NCBI RefSeq assembly: GCF_014843005.1
Contig: NZ_JACYXM010000002.1
Coordinates: forward strand, 62,001-126,000
Source: Rhodanobacter sp. DHG33
Lineage (GTDB): Bacteria > Pseudomonadota > Gammaproteobacteria > Xanthomonadales > Rhodanobacteraceae
Direction of reading: 5' to 3'
Length of the DNA: 64,000 nucleotides
Below the pieces are notes generated by a model. That model searched no databases, had not been told where the DNA came from, and worked only from the letters and a program-made list of their open reading frames with translations. Below, in pieces: positions 17,424 through 31,498 of the stretch (position 1 is its first letter; the number at the start of each line of letters is the position of its first letter). The position numbers were made by a program, and so were the translations under genes.

Positions 17424-18254
17424 ATGCCTACCGTCCACCACCTGCTTCGCGAAGCCGAGCTGCGTCTCGGCGGCGGGGTCGATGCCGGAATACTGCTGCT
17501 GCATGTGCTCGGCCAGCCACGCAGCTGGCTGTTCGCGCACGGCAGCGATGCGGTGGACAGGGACACTCAGGCGGCTTTCGAGGCGCTGGTCGAACGCCGC
17601 GCGGCGGGCGAGCCGGTGGCCTACCTCACGGGCCGTCGCGGCTTCTGGACGCTGGATCTGGAAGTGACGCCGGCCACGTTGATTCCGCGTCCGGAAACCG
17701 AGTTGCTGGTGGAGCTCGCACTGGATCGGCTGCCGCGCGACACGGCGGACCGCGTAGCCGATCTCGGCACCGGCAGCGGCGCGCTCGCCTTGGCGATCGC
17801 CAGCGAGCGCTCGCTGGCGCACATCGTCGCCACCGACGCGAGTGCCGAGGCGCTGGCGGTTGCGCAGCGCAATGCGCAGCGACTCGACCTTGCGAATGTG
17901 CGTTTCCTCCATGGCGACTGGTTGGCGCCTCTGAAAGGCGAACGCTTCGCGCTGATCGTTTCCAACCCGCCTTACATCGAAGCGGCCGACCCGCATCTCG
18001 CACAAGGCGACCTGCGTTTCGAGCCGGCTTCGGCCCTGGCCTCCGGGGCCGATGGGCTCGACGACATCCGCCGCATCGTTGCCGATGCGCGCGCTTGTCT
18101 CGAACCTGGCGGCTGGCTGTTGTTCGAGCATGGTTGGAACCAGGGCGATGCCGCACGCGTCCTGCTGGGCAATGCAGGCTACGCGCAGGTATTCACCGCA
18201 CGGGATCTGGAGGCGCGCGACCGCGTGAGCGGCGGCTGCTGGCAATCCGCATGA
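17424..18254 (+). CDS. prmC: Release-factor glutamine N5-methyltransferase PrmC
   Basis: A 276-residue SAM-dependent enzyme that methylates the GGQ glutamine of RF1 and RF2. An N-terminal helical domain is followed by the Rossmann fold with motif [17 protein letters not shown] and the catalytic NPPY at residues 181-184. Length matches E. coli PrmC (277). In many genomes it follows prfA; here it does not. Confidence 0.93.
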   Translation: MPTVHHLLREAELRLGGGVDAGILLLHVLGQPRSWLFAHGSDAVDRDTQAAFEALVERRAAGEPVAYLTGRRGFWTLDLEVTPATLIPRPETELLVELALDRLPRDTADRVADLGTGSGALALAIASERSLAHIVATDASAEALAVAQRNAQRLDLANVRFLHGDWLAPLKGERFALIVSNPPYIEAADPHLAQGDLRFEPASALASGADGLDDIRRIVADARACLEPGGWLLFEHGWNQGDAARVLLGNAGYAQVFTARDLEARDRVSGGCWQSA

Positions 18255-18255
18255 A

Positions 18256-18287
18256 CGAAAGCGCCCCGCGAAGGCGGGGCGCTTTCG
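18256..18287. terminator. Bidirectional terminator between prmC and dxs
   Basis: Fourteen-base arms CGAAAGCGCCCCGC and GCGGGGCGCTTTCG around a GAAG loop lie between two convergent stop codons and serve both genes. The A and T runs inside the arms give short U tracts on either strand. Confidence 0.85.
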
Positions 18288-18305
18288 ATGCAAGGCGAGA
18301 TTGAT

Positions 18306-20198
18306 TCAGCGTGCGCTGGCGACGCTTGCTTCCCCGGTCTGCGGAAACCGCGCAAGGATCGCGCGGCGGATGCTGGGCAGGTCGAGACCGGCCATGCTGA
18401 GCACTTCCTCGCGGCTGCCGTGTTCCAGATAGACGTCCGGCAGGCCGAGGTGGAGGATGGGTTTGACGATGCCGTGCGCGGCGAGGCATTCGGCCACGGC
18501 GGAACCCGCGCCGCCGGCGACGGCATTGTCTTCCAGCGTGACGAAGGCGTCGTGGGTCCTGGCGAGCTCCAGGATCAATGCTTCGTCCAACGGCTTCACG
18601 AAGCGCATGTTGACCAGGGTGGCGCCCAGTTCGGCGGCAATTTCCGTGGCCGGCGAGAGCATCGCGCCGAAGCTCAGCAGGGCGAGGCCGTGGCCGCGGC
18701 GGCGCAGTTCCGCCTTGCCGATCGGCAGGGTGTCGAGCTGTGGCTGCACGGCGATGCCGGGGCCGGTGCCGCGCGGGTAGCGGATCGCGGCAGGACCGGT
18801 GTACTGGAAGCCGGTGCTCAGCATCATGCGGCATTCGTTCTCGTCGGCCGGCGCCATGATCACCATGTTCGGCAGGCAGCGCAGATAGGAGAGATCGAAG
18901 CTGCCCGCATGCGTGGCGCCGTCGGGACCGACCACGCCGGCGCGGTCGATGGCGAAGGTGACGTCGAGGTTCTGCAGCGCCACGTCGTGGATGGCCTGGT
19001 CGTAGGCGCGCTGCAGGAAAGTGGAGTAGATCGCCACCACCGGCTTGGCGCCTTCGCAGGCCATGCCCGCGGCCAGCGTCACGGCGTGCTGCTCGGCGAT
19101 CGCCACGTCGAAATAGCGCTCGGGGTATTCCTTCGAGAAGCGCACCAGGCCCGAGCCTTCGCGCATCGCGGGCGTGATGCCCAGCAGGCGTTCGTCCGCG
19201 GCGGCCTGGTCGCACAGCCAGTCGCTGAAGATGTCGGTGTAGGTGGGCTTGGCCGGTGCATTCTTCTTCACCAGGCCGGCCTGCGGATCGAACGGGCCCA
19301 CCGCGTGGTATTCGATCTGCGCCTGTTCCGCGGGGGCGTAGCCCTTGCCCTTGGTGGTGACCACGTGCAGCAGCTGCGGACCGGACAGGTTCTTCACCGT
19401 GCGCAGTGCAGCCAGCAGTTGCGGGATGTTGTGGCCGTCGATCGGGCCGGTGTAGTGGAAGCCCAGTTCCTCGAACAGCGTGGAGGGCACGAACATGCCC
19501 TTGGCGTGTTCCTCCCAGCGCTTGAAGAAGCGGCCGGCGAACGACTGCTTGGGGATCGCGCGCTTGGCGCGTTCGCGCATGGCATTGAGCCGGCGGCTGG
19601 CCAGCGCGCGCGACATCATCTTGGTCATCGCGCCCACGTTCTCGCTGATCGACATGCCGTTGTCGTTGAACACCACCAGCATGTCGGGTTCCACGTCGCC
19701 GCCGTGGTTGAGCGCCTCGAACGCCATGCCGGCCGTCATCGCGCCGTCGCCGATCACGGCCACGAACTTGCGCGGATCGCCCTTGCGCTGCGCGGCGATG
19801 GCCATGCCCAGCGCGGCGGAAATCGAAGTGGACGAATGGCCTACGCCGAAGGTGTCGTATTCGCTTTCCTCGCGGCGCGGGAACGGCGCGAGGCCGTCCT
19901 TCTTCTTGATCGTGGTGATGCGGCCGCGGCGGCCGGTGAGGATCTTGTGCGGGTAGCACTGGTGGCCCACGTCCCATACCAGGCGGTCGGTGGGCGTGTC
20001 GAACACGTGGTGCAGCGCCACGGTCAGTTCCACCACGCCCAGGCCCGCGCCGAAGTGGCCGCCGGAGCTGGCCACCGCCTCGATCAGGTACTGGCGCAGC
20101 TCGTCGGCGACGGCCGGCAGTTCCTCGTCGGGAACGCGGCGCAGATCGGCCGGCGACTCGATGGCCGCCAGGTGGGGGTAGCGTGCAGGATCTTTCAT
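18306..20198 (-). CDS. dxs: 1-deoxy-D-xylulose-5-phosphate synthase
   Basis: A 630-residue thiamine-diphosphate enzyme that condenses pyruvate and glyceraldehyde-3-phosphate in the first step of the MEP isoprenoid pathway and feeds thiamine and pyridoxal synthesis. The ThDP-binding motif is [18 protein letters not shown] through the NDN (about residues 150-178), and the early [20 protein letters not shown] is the family signature. Full length. The HNH gene lies 64 bases upstream on the same strand. Confidence 0.96.
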   Translation of the reverse strand: MKDPARYPHLAAIESPADLRRVPDEELPAVADELRQYLIEAVASSGGHFGAGLGVVELTVALHHVFDTPTDRLVWDVGHQCYPHKILTGRRGRITTIKKKDGLAPFPRREESEYDTFGVGHSSTSISAALGMAIAAQRKGDPRKFVAVIGDGAMTAGMAFEALNHGGDVEPDMLVVFNDNGMSISENVGAMTKMMSRALASRRLNAMRERAKRAIPKQSFAGRFFKRWEEHAKGMFVPSTLFEELGFHYTGPIDGHNIPQLLAALRTVKNLSGPQLLHVVTTKGKGYAPAEQAQIEYHAVGPFDPQAGLVKKNAPAKPTYTDIFSDWLCDQAAADERLLGITPAMREGSGLVRFSKEYPERYFDVAIAEQHAVTLAAGMACEGAKPVVAIYSTFLQRAYDQAIHDVALQNLDVTFAIDRAGVVGPDGATHAGSFDLSYLRCLPNMVIMAPADENECRMMLSTGFQYTGPAAIRYPRGTGPGIAVQPQLDTLPIGKAELRRRGHGLALLSFGAMLSPATEIAAELGATLVNMRFVKPLDEALILELARTHDAFVTLEDNAVAGGAGSAVAECLAAHGIVKPILHLGLPDVYLEHGSREEVLSMAGLDLPSIRRAILARFPQTGEASVASAR

Positions 20199-20262
20199 CC
20201 GCCTATTGTTGGCCCGACGGCGGGGCAGGGCAAGGGCGAAGGCCTGGCCCCGAGGTGGCGGT

Positions 20263-20862
20263 TCAGCTCATCGCCCGCCGCCGATCACGCGGCAGGTGGC
20301 TGACCAGGAAGTCCATCTGGTCGCTCAGGATGTTGCGGTTGGAGAGGATCAGGTGCTCCACCCAGCTCGGCCGGTAGGGCACGGCCAGCAGCGGCATGTG
20401 GGCCTGCTGCGGGGTGCGGTTGCTCTTCCTGAGGTTGCAGGCCACGCAGGCGCAGACCACGTTCTCCCATTCGTCGCGGCCGCCCTTGGATACCGGCTGC
20501 ACGTGGTCGCGGGTCAGTTCGCCGCGGCTGAAATGCTGGCCGCAGTACAGGCACAGGTGGCGGTCGCGGGCGAACAGTGCGGTGTTGGTGAGCGCCGGCG
20601 CGGGATCGACCGCGTGTTCCTGGCAATGGCCGGTGCTGGCGATGATGGGGTGCAGGTCGAGCTGGCTCTGCACGCCCAGCGCGCGGTTGTGGCCGCCGTG
20701 CACGGTGAGGCAGGGGTCGCCCAGTGTCCACGCCACCGCGTCGCGCACGTAGAGGCACGCGGCGTCCTGCCAGCTGATCCAGTCAAGGATGCGACCGGCG
20801 GCGTCCAGCGACAGCACACGGGTCGAATTCAGGTCGGCCCGGTTGGCGACTTCCCTCAGCAT
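20263..20862 (-). CDS. HNH-family nuclease-like protein
   Basis: A 199-residue protein with an HNH motif: CLYCGQHF (Cys104, Cys107), [13 protein letters not shown] (His120), [15 protein letters not shown] (Asn134, Cys139, Cys142). The two CxxC pairs should bind structural zinc. Homologues of this layout are common stand-alone genes in proteobacteria with unknown role. There is no restriction methylase, intron or toxin partner nearby. The start at 20862 has GGAAGGA upstream; the frame is open back to 20952 but those residues look unlike the family. It lies just upstream of dxs. Confidence 0.85.
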   Translation of the reverse strand: MLREVANRADLNSTRVLSLDAAGRILDWISWQDAACLYVRDAVAWTLGDPCLTVHGGHNRALGVQSQLDLHPIIASTGHCQEHAVDPAPALTNTALFARDRHLCLYCGQHFSRGELTRDHVQPVSKGGRDEWENVVCACVACNLRKSNRTPQQAHMPLLAVPYRPSWVEHLILSNRNILSDQMDFLVSHLPRDRRRAMS

Positions 20863-21113
20863 GCGGTTCGTCCTTCCTCGCGAGAAAGAGCGTGCAACCA
20901 TGCAACGGTGCTCGGATGCGCCGCAGCATAGAACAGATTCATGACAAAACACATGCGAAAGGCTTTGCGCTCAAGCAGATAGCCCAGGCTCCAGGGGGTT
21001 CGCGGGCAGGCCCGAGCGCTGATATAGTGGTCGTTCATCTGTAGACCCGACGCCGGGTTTGGGAGGGGAAGCCGCTAGTGGCAGCCCCGGCACGGCGGGG
21101 CAGAGGTAAAGAC

Positions 21114-21890
21114 GTGGCTGAAGTTCTTTTCTACGAGCGCCCTGTGCCGCTCAACCGTACCGCCCACAAGGATCTGCGCCTGAAGCCGATCCCGAACATG
21201 AAGTTCGCGCTGGACGTCCATTCCGTGCCGCTCACCGGCGTGGAATTCGGTCTGGCCGCGCGCGACATGCCCATCGTGTTCGCCGGCAACGACATGGCCT
21301 CGGCCGGTCCGGTGGCCTTGCTGGGCCTGCGCCAGAACGAGAACCTGTTCGTGAACGTTGACGGCCAGTGGCGAGAGGACGCCTACGTCCCGGCCTTCGT
21401 GCGCCGCTACCCGTTCGTGCTGGCCGAAAAGCCGGTCGGCCAGGAAGGCGATGACTTCGCCGTGTTCCTCGACGAAGGTTACGAGGGCTTCAACACCGAC
21501 GAAGGCGACCGCCTGTTCAACGAAGACGGTACCGACACCGAAATGCTGTCCCGCGCCGTGGGCTTCCTCGGCGAGTTCCAGCAGCACGTGGCGCGTACCC
21601 GCTGGTTCATGGACCAGCTGCGCAAGCACGACCTGCTGGAGCCGCGCAACATCAGCATGCGCAAGGGCACGCCGGACGGCCAGGGCGGCAACGTCATCAA
21701 CCTCAACGGCCTGTACGTGGTCAACGAGGAAAAGCTGCGCCAGCTCGACGAAAAGACCGCGCAGGAATTCCTGCGCGAAGGCGTCGCCGGCTGGATCTAT
21801 GCCCACCTGATCTCGATGAACAACCTCGACCGCCTCGGCCAGCGCCTGGGCGAGCGCGAGGAAGGCGAGACGGGCGCGGTCCGCAACTGA
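21114..21890 (+). CDS. sapC: SapC-family protein
   Basis: A 258-residue protein beginning MAEVLFYERPVPLNRTAHKDLRL and matching the SapC family. It was named for proximity to surface-layer genes in Campylobacter, and its biochemical role is unknown. No signal peptide or membrane segment is seen. The GTG start at 21114 has AGAGG upstream and matches the usual family start; an in-frame GTG at 21078 would add 12 non-conserved residues. The 251-base region upstream, shared with the divergent HNH gene, contains TATAGT at 21023 as a possible -10 with a weak -35. Confidence 0.85.
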   Translation: MAEVLFYERPVPLNRTAHKDLRLKPIPNMKFALDVHSVPLTGVEFGLAARDMPIVFAGNDMASAGPVALLGLRQNENLFVNVDGQWREDAYVPAFVRRYPFVLAEKPVGQEGDDFAVFLDEGYEGFNTDEGDRLFNEDGTDTEMLSRAVGFLGEFQQHVARTRWFMDQLRKHDLLEPRNISMRKGTPDGQGGNVINLNGLYVVNEEKLRQLDEKTAQEFLREGVAGWIYAHLISMNNLDRLGQRLGEREEGETGAVRN

Positions 21891-21918
21891 AGTCGTCCGG
21901 GCGCTTACGCCTGGATTG

Positions 21919-21956
21919 AAAGCGCCGCGACGGGTGACTGTCGCGGCGCTTTTTTA
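21919..21956 (+). terminator. Rho-independent terminator after sapC
   Basis: Arms AGCGCCGCGAC and GTCGCGGCGCT with an 8-base loop are followed by TTTTTT, 30 bases after the stop. The opposite strand ends in a shorter T run, so it may also stop amtB transcripts. Confidence 0.9.
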
Positions 21957-22051
21957 TTCCCGGCTTGACTGCCGCCGCCGGAGTTCCGGCGGCCCCATCG
22001 CGGGTGAGGCGCCGGAAGGCGTCCCGAGGAAATGCCGGCCGTGTCTCCGGC

Positions 22052-23846
<1,795 letters not shown>

Positions 23847-23910
23847 TCAGGCGAAGCTGGTGCAGCCCGTGCCCGCTGTTGGTGCAACGGCCGCGTTTGA
23901 CCGGATCGCG

Positions 23911-23931
23911 CATAATCAGTACCATTTTGGT
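23911..23931 (+). promoter_or_regulatory. Possible -10 and small palindrome before the suf operon
   Basis: CATAAT at 23911-23916 could be a -10; ACCATTTTGGT at 23921-23931 is a short dyad in the likely transcript start area, 36 bases before the rrf2 ATG. It does not match the standard IscR site closely, and no good -35 is seen. Confidence 0.25.
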
Positions 23932-23966
23932 CTGGATTTGGACCTTTACTTCCCCGCGCCCCAGTC

Positions 23967-24427
23967 ATGCTTCGTGTCAGCCGACTCACGGATTACGCCG
24001 CAGTGGTGATGACCTGCATCGCCGCGCATTCGGACGACGTGCTGAGCACGGCGCAGATCGCCGACGAGACGCACCTGGAACTGCCCACGGTGAGCAAGCT
24101 GCTGAAGTCGCTGGGCCATGCCGGGCTGGTGGAATCCTTCCGCGGCGTCAACGGCGGCTACCGGCTGGCGCGGCCGGCCGGCGCCATCACGCTGGCCGAG
24201 ATCGTCGAGGCGATGGAAGGACCCATCGGCATGACCGAATGCGGCGTCGTTGCGGAAGGCCACTGTGGGCGCGAGGCGCAGTGTGGCGTGCGTGGCAGCT
24301 GGCAGCGCATCAGCAGCGTGCTCGACAACGCGCTGCGCGCGGTGAGTCTGGCCGACATGCTGCGCCCGGCGCCGCGTCGCCACGAAGTGATGGTCGACAT
24401 CAGCACCCTGAAAGGCAGGACCACGGC

Positions 24428-24431
<4 letters not shown>
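23967..24431 (+). CDS. Rrf2-family regulator of the SUF operon (IscR/SufR type)
   Basis: A 154-residue winged-helix protein starting [20 protein letters not shown]. Cys92, Cys100 and Cys106 (in [16 protein letters not shown]) form the [2Fe-2S] ligand set of IscR-like proteins, with an 8-residue first spacing rather than the 6 of E. coli IscR. It should repress the operon when its cluster is full. It overlaps sufB by four bases (ATGA). Confidence 0.92.
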
Positions 24432-25896
<1,465 letters not shown>

Positions 25897-25900
<4 letters not shown>

Positions 25901-26535
25901 GCGTCGCCCGCAGCGCGCACTGGGACACGGTGTACCGCGAGAAGCCGGAGGGCCAGACCAGCTGGTTCCGCCCGCATCTCGACGAGTCGCTGCGCCTGAT
26001 CGATGCGCTGGAAACGCCGCGCGACGAGCCGGTGCTGGACGTGGGCGGCGGCCGTTCCACTCTGGTCGACGATCTGCTGGCGCGCGGTTACACGGACATC
26101 AGCGTGCTCGATATCTCGGCCGTCGCCATGGCCGAATCGAAGCAGCGGCTCGGCGCGCGGGCGCATTCGGTGCATTGGCTGGTTGGCGATGTCCTTGACC
26201 TGGCCTTGCCTGCAGCGCATGTCGCGTTGTGGCACGACCGCGCGGTATTCCATTTCCTCACCGATGCCGACGAACGCGCGCGTTACGTCGCGGCTGCGAT
26301 GCATGCGGTGAAGGCGGGTGGCCACCTGATCGTCGGCACGTTCGCAGCCGATGGTCCGGAGCGTTGCAGCGGTCTTGCCGTGGCGCGCTACGACACGTCC
26401 GCGCTGGCCGCCATTTTCGCGCCGGGCTTCCGGCGGGTTTCCCACAGCCGCGACGTGCATCGCACGCCGTCCGGCAACGAACAGGCTTTCACCTACGTCG
26501 TGCTGCAGCGCTGCGGCGATGGCGAGGTCGCATGA
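25897..26535 (+). CDS. Class I SAM-dependent methyltransferase inside the suf operon
   Basis: A 212-residue enzyme with motif [13 protein letters not shown] (residues 45-56), a following acidic VLDIS and [12 protein letters not shown]. It resembles small thiol or metalloid methyltransferases in overall layout ([17 protein letters not shown] near the N-terminus), but the substrate is not determinable. The ATG overlaps the sufB stop, so it is translationally coupled to sufB, an unusual position. It may protect or service Fe-S assembly under stress; that is inference. Confidence 0.85.
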
Positions 26536-26586
26536 CTTTGTCGGGCGAAGGCCCGGTATTTACGGTCGATTCGAGGTAATGACTCC

Positions 26587-27074
26587 ATGAAACCCTTTTC
26601 CATCCTGCTGCTGGTCGCCGCGGTCGCCGCGCTTGCCGGCTGCTCCCAGATCAAGCACACCGACCCGGTCGCGCCGCAGATCACCGGCACGGTCACCCGC
26701 GCCGGCGTGCCGGTGGCGGGCGCGCACGTGCAGCTGGTCGAAGCGTTCGACGACGCCGGCACGCCGCTGCCCGACGCAGAGAAGGACGAGGCGCTGACGG
26801 ACGCCCAAGGCCACTTCACCGTGGGCCCGCTCTACCGCAAGGCGAAACGGGTAGATCTGCACACCGTGCCGTGGGGCCTGCGCATCTCGGCCGACAACAA
26901 GACATGGCATGCCGGCTGGTTGTCGGACTCGGCCCTGCTGGGCGTGGTGCCGAAGGCGCCGGTATCCGCCATGTGCGATCTCGCGGTGGACAGCAAGACC
27001 AGCGCGATCGCCGGCGACCTCCAGGCCATGGGCAAGGGCCCGTGCATCCTGCAACTGATCGAGAAGACCAAGCG

Positions 27075-27078
<4 letters not shown>
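26587..27078 (+). CDS. Lipoprotein with a transthyretin/carboxypeptidase-regulatory-like domain
   Basis: A 163-residue lipoprotein: the lipobox ends at Cys19 (AALAGC), and the body begins ITGTVTRAGVPVAGAHVQLVEAF and contains LTDAQGHFTVGPL, the pattern of carboxypeptidase-regulatory or Ig-like beta domains. No catalytic residues. It lies 51 bases after the methyltransferase and overlaps sufC by four bases. Why an exported lipoprotein sits in a cytosolic Fe-S operon is unclear. Confidence 0.8.
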
Positions 27079-27844
<766 letters not shown>

Positions 27845-27848
<4 letters not shown>

Positions 27849-29143
27849 GCCAGGCGTCGCCCTTCGTCGATGCATCGAGCGCGGCCCCGCTGCCGGCCAG
27901 CGGCATTGCGTGGCTGGATGCCTCGCGCCGCGAACAGCTCGATGCCTTCGTTGCCGCCGGCTTGCCCGACACGCGCATGGAAGCCTGGAAGTACACCGCG
28001 CTGCGTGCGCTGGGCCAGCGCCGCTTCGCTGCTGGCGATGCGCAGGCTTCGGCTCGCGCGGTCGATCCGGCTGCGTTTGCCTTGCCTGGCGTGGACGGGC
28101 CGCGGCTGGTCTTCGTCAACGGCGCCTTCCGCGCCGACCTATCCGCACTGAATGCGCTGCCTGCCGGCCTGACGCTGCAACCGCTATCGCAGGCTTTGCG
28201 GCAGGATGCCGAGCCGTTGCGCTTCGTGCTTTCCAGGAATGAGGCGGAACAAGGCGACGCCTTCATGCACCTCAACGCGGCGCTGTCTGACGATGGCGTG
28301 GTGTTGAAACTGGCGCCCGGCGCGAAACCGGCCGCGCCGGTCCATCTCGTATTTCTAGGCGCGCCGGCCGAAGGCGATCTGTCCTGGCATTTGCGCAACA
28401 TCATCGAGCTGGGCGAGGGCGCCGAGCTGTCGCTGGTGGAGCACCACGTCGCCAGCGGCGAGCAGCAGCATCTGGGCACGCTGTCGAACGACATCGCATT
28501 GCGCGACGGATCGGTGCTGCGGCATGTATCGCTGCAGCAGGCGGCCATCGGCAGCAGCCTGATCCGGCGCAGCAGGCTGCATCTGGGCCAGCGCGCGCAG
28601 GCCACATCGCACGTGCTGGAGCTGGGCGGCGCCTTGGTGCGCCACGACCTGCGTGCCGAATTGACGGGCGACGGCGCACGCTTCGTCACGCGCGGCGTGT
28701 TCATGCCGCGCGGCCGCCAGCACATCGATACGCAGCTGGCGATACGTCACCAGGCCTTGAACACGACGTCGGATTCCGTCTGGCGCGGCGTGGCCGACCA
28801 GCGGGCGCGCGGCGTGTTCCGCGGCGCGATCCTGGTGGCGCCGGGCGCCGACGGCAGCGACGCCAGCCTCAGCAACAAGAACCTGCTGCTGTCGCCGAAC
28901 GCCGAGATCGACACCAAACCGGAGCTGGAAATCCATGCCGACGAGGTGAAGGCCGCGCATGGCGCCACCGTAGGCCAGCTCGACGAGCGCTCGCTGTTCT
29001 ACCTGCGCTCGCGCGGTATTCCCCAGACCGAAGCGCGCGCGCTGCTTACCGCCGCGTTCTGCCGCGCGGTGCTGGACGACTTGCCGAGCGCGCCGTTGCG
29101 CGAGCATCTGGCTGCATTGCTGGCGGTCGAATTGCCGGCATAA
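27845..29143 (+). CDS. sufD: SufD, Fe-S cluster assembly protein
   Basis: A 432-residue SufD paralogous to SufB. It contains the N-terminal helical part with AWKYTALRAL and the beta-helix with ALVRHDLRAEL and HGATVGQLDERSLFYLRSRGI. It partners SufB and SufC and contributes to iron entry. Coupled to sufC by an ATGA overlap. sufS starts about 70 bases later. Confidence 0.95.
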
Positions 29144-29211
29144 CCCACAGCACTCCACCCCGGTTCTCTCCTGCGGGCAGGGGGATGAAGTCACTTGGGA
29201 AACTATCGACG

Positions 29212-30453
29212 ATGAACGCACGAACCGCCACGTCCACTTTCGACATCCAGCGCATCCGCGCGGATTTCCCGTTGCTCGCGCGCACGGTGCACGGCAAGCC
29301 GCTGGTGTATTTCGACAATGCCAACACCAGCCAGAAGCCGCTGGCGGTGATCGAGGCGGTGGATCGCCATTACCGCGAACACAACGCCAACGTGTCGCGT
29401 GCCGTACACCTGTTGGGTGAGGAAGCCACTTCGGCTTACGAGGGCGCGCGCGACGCGCTCGCCCGTTTCATCCACGCGTCTTCGCGCGACGAGATGGTGC
29501 TCACCTCGGGCACCACGCAGGCGGCCAACCTGGTGGCCTACAGCTTCGTGCTGCCCAGGCTCAAGGCCGGCGATGCCATCCTCACCACCACGATGGAGCA
29601 CCACGCCAACATCGTGCCGTGGCAGATCGTGGCGGCGCGCGCCGGCGCCACGGTGAAGGCGGCGCCGATCGACGAGCGCGGCGAGCTGATCGTGGAGAAG
29701 TTCGTCGAACTGCTCACGCCCGAGGTGAAGCTGGCCTGCGTGACCCACGTCTCCAACGTGCTGGGCACGGTGAACCCGGTACGCGAACTGGCGAAGGCCT
29801 GCCGCGAGCGCGGCATCCCGCTGTTCGTGGACGGCTCGCAGGCGATGCCGCACCGCCCGGTGGACGTGCAGGCGCTGGGCTGCGATTTCTACGCGCTTAC
29901 CGGCCACAAGATGCTGGCGCCCACCGGTACCGGCGCGCTGTGGGCGAAGAAGGAGCACCTGGAGTCCATGCCGCCGTTCTTCGGCGGCGGCGAGATGATC
30001 CGCGAGGTGAAGTTCTCCGGCACCACCTTCGCCGCACCGCCGCACCGCTTCGAGGCGGGCACGCCGAACATCGCCGGTTTCGCCGGCGTGGGCGCGGCGA
30101 TCGGCTATGTCGAATCGCTGGGCTTCGACGCCATCCGCGCGCACGAGCGCGCCTTGCTCGAGCATGCCACCGCGCAGTTGCGCGAGATCCCGGGCCTGCG
30201 CCTCGTCGGCGAGGCGCCGAACAAGGAGCCGGTGATCTCCTTCCTGGTCGAAGGCGCGCAGGCCACCGACCTCGCCACGCTGCTGGACCTGGAAGGCGTG
30301 GCGGTGCGCTCCGGCCATCATTGCGCGCATCCGCTGATGCAGTTCTACGGCGTGCCGGCCACGCTGCGCGCCTCGCTGGCGTTCTACAACACGCACGAGG
30401 AAGTCGACGCCTTCGTGGCGGCCTTGCTCAAGGTGCGCCGGTTGCTCCGCTGA
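29212..30453 (+). CDS. sufS: Cysteine desulfurase SufS
   Basis: A 413-residue PLP enzyme that supplies sulfur from cysteine. The PLP lysine is in LTGHKMLAPTGTG and the reactive cysteine is in RSGHHCAHPLM, as in group II desulfurases. The chosen ATG begins MNARTATSTFDIQRIRADFP; an in-frame ATG at 29185 would add nine residues and lies directly after a GGGGG run, so it cannot be excluded. No SufE or SufU partner is adjacent. Confidence 0.94.
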   Translation: MNARTATSTFDIQRIRADFPLLARTVHGKPLVYFDNANTSQKPLAVIEAVDRHYREHNANVSRAVHLLGEEATSAYEGARDALARFIHASSRDEMVLTSGTTQAANLVAYSFVLPRLKAGDAILTTTMEHHANIVPWQIVAARAGATVKAAPIDERGELIVEKFVELLTPEVKLACVTHVSNVLGTVNPVRELAKACRERGIPLFVDGSQAMPHRPVDVQALGCDFYALTGHKMLAPTGTGALWAKKEHLESMPPFFGGGEMIREVKFSGTTFAAPPHRFEAGTPNIAGFAGVGAAIGYVESLGFDAIRAHERALLEHATAQLREIPGLRLVGEAPNKEPVISFLVEGAQATDLATLLDLEGVAVRSGHHCAHPLMQFYGVPATLRASLAFYNTHEEVDAFVAALLKVRRLLR

Positions 30454-30463
30454 AAGGGTCACG

Positions 30464-31375
30464 ATGCTCGCCTTCCTCCCCGCCCTGATCCGCGTGCCGC
30501 TGGTACTGCTGCTGCTCGCGCTCAACGTGCTGGTGCACGTGCTGCCGCTGTTCGCGCTCACCCTGCTGAAGCTGGTGGTGCCGGTGGCGGCATGGCGGCG
30601 CCTCTGCTCGCGCCTACTGGTGGCGATCGCGGAGAGCTGGATCGGCGCGAACAACCTGCTGTTCGCGCTGTTCACGCGCATCCACTGGCAGGTGGACGGG
30701 CTGGAAGGCCTGCGCCGCGACGCCAACTACCTGGTGCTGGCCAATCACCAGAGCTGGGTGGATATCCCGGTGCTGCAGAAACTGCTGAACCGACGCATTC
30801 CGTTCCTGCGCTTCTTCCTCAAGAGCCAGCTGATCTGGGTGCCGCTGATGGGACCGGCGTGGTGGGCGCTGGATTTCCCGTTCATGAAGCGTTACTCCAA
30901 GGAAACGCTGGCCAGGCATCCGGAGTTGGCGGGCCGCGACATGGAGGCCACCCGCCGGGCCTGCGCCAAGTTCCGCCAGTTGCCGGTGTCGGTGATGAAC
31001 TTCGTGGAAGGCACGCGCTTCACGCCGGCCAAGCACGATGCGCAGGGTTCGCCGTACCGCCACCTGCTGAAGCCGCGTGCGGGTGGCGTGGCCTTCGTGC
31101 TGGATGCGATGGGCGAGGGGCTGGACGCCATCCTGGACGTCGCCATCGCCTACCCGGGCGGCCCGTGCAGCATGATGGACCTGGTCACCGGGCGTCTGCG
31201 CGAAGTGCGGGTGAGCTTGCGCGAGCAGGCTATTCCCCGCGAATTGCGCGGGGATTACGAAGGCGACGCCGCGTTCCGCCAGCGCTTCCAGGCCTGGGTC
31301 AATGCGCTCTGGCGCGAACAGGACGTGCGGATGGCAGGGCTGCTTGAAGCGCCTTTCCGGCTTGCAGATGACTGA
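30464..31375 (+). CDS. PlsC-type acyltransferase (YihG-like)
   Basis: A 303-residue membrane acyltransferase. The HX4D active site is NHQSWVD (His95, Asp100) and the substrate-binding FVEGTRFT comes about 85 residues later. Two N-terminal hydrophobic segments are present. It resembles the YihG/1-acylglycerol-3-phosphate acyltransferase branch, which adds an acyl chain to lysophosphatidate. Ten bases after sufS, so probably in the same transcript, but there is no functional link I can show. Confidence 0.88.
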   Translation: MLAFLPALIRVPLVLLLLALNVLVHVLPLFALTLLKLVVPVAAWRRLCSRLLVAIAESWIGANNLLFALFTRIHWQVDGLEGLRRDANYLVLANHQSWVDIPVLQKLLNRRIPFLRFFLKSQLIWVPLMGPAWWALDFPFMKRYSKETLARHPELAGRDMEATRRACAKFRQLPVSVMNFVEGTRFTPAKHDAQGSPYRHLLKPRAGGVAFVLDAMGEGLDAILDVAIAYPGGPCSMMDLVTGRLREVRVSLREQAIPRELRGDYEGDAAFRQRFQAWVNALWREQDVRMAGLLEAPFRLADD

Positions 31376-31498
31376 ATACTGTATGAGATGGCAGAATCCG
31401 CGCCGTCCGCCTGCGCATGGTGGCGCGGTAAACTAGGAGCCGGAGCGGTCAGGCAGACGGCGATGGGGGTGGTGGATGACGCTGGAGCGGTGCAGACC

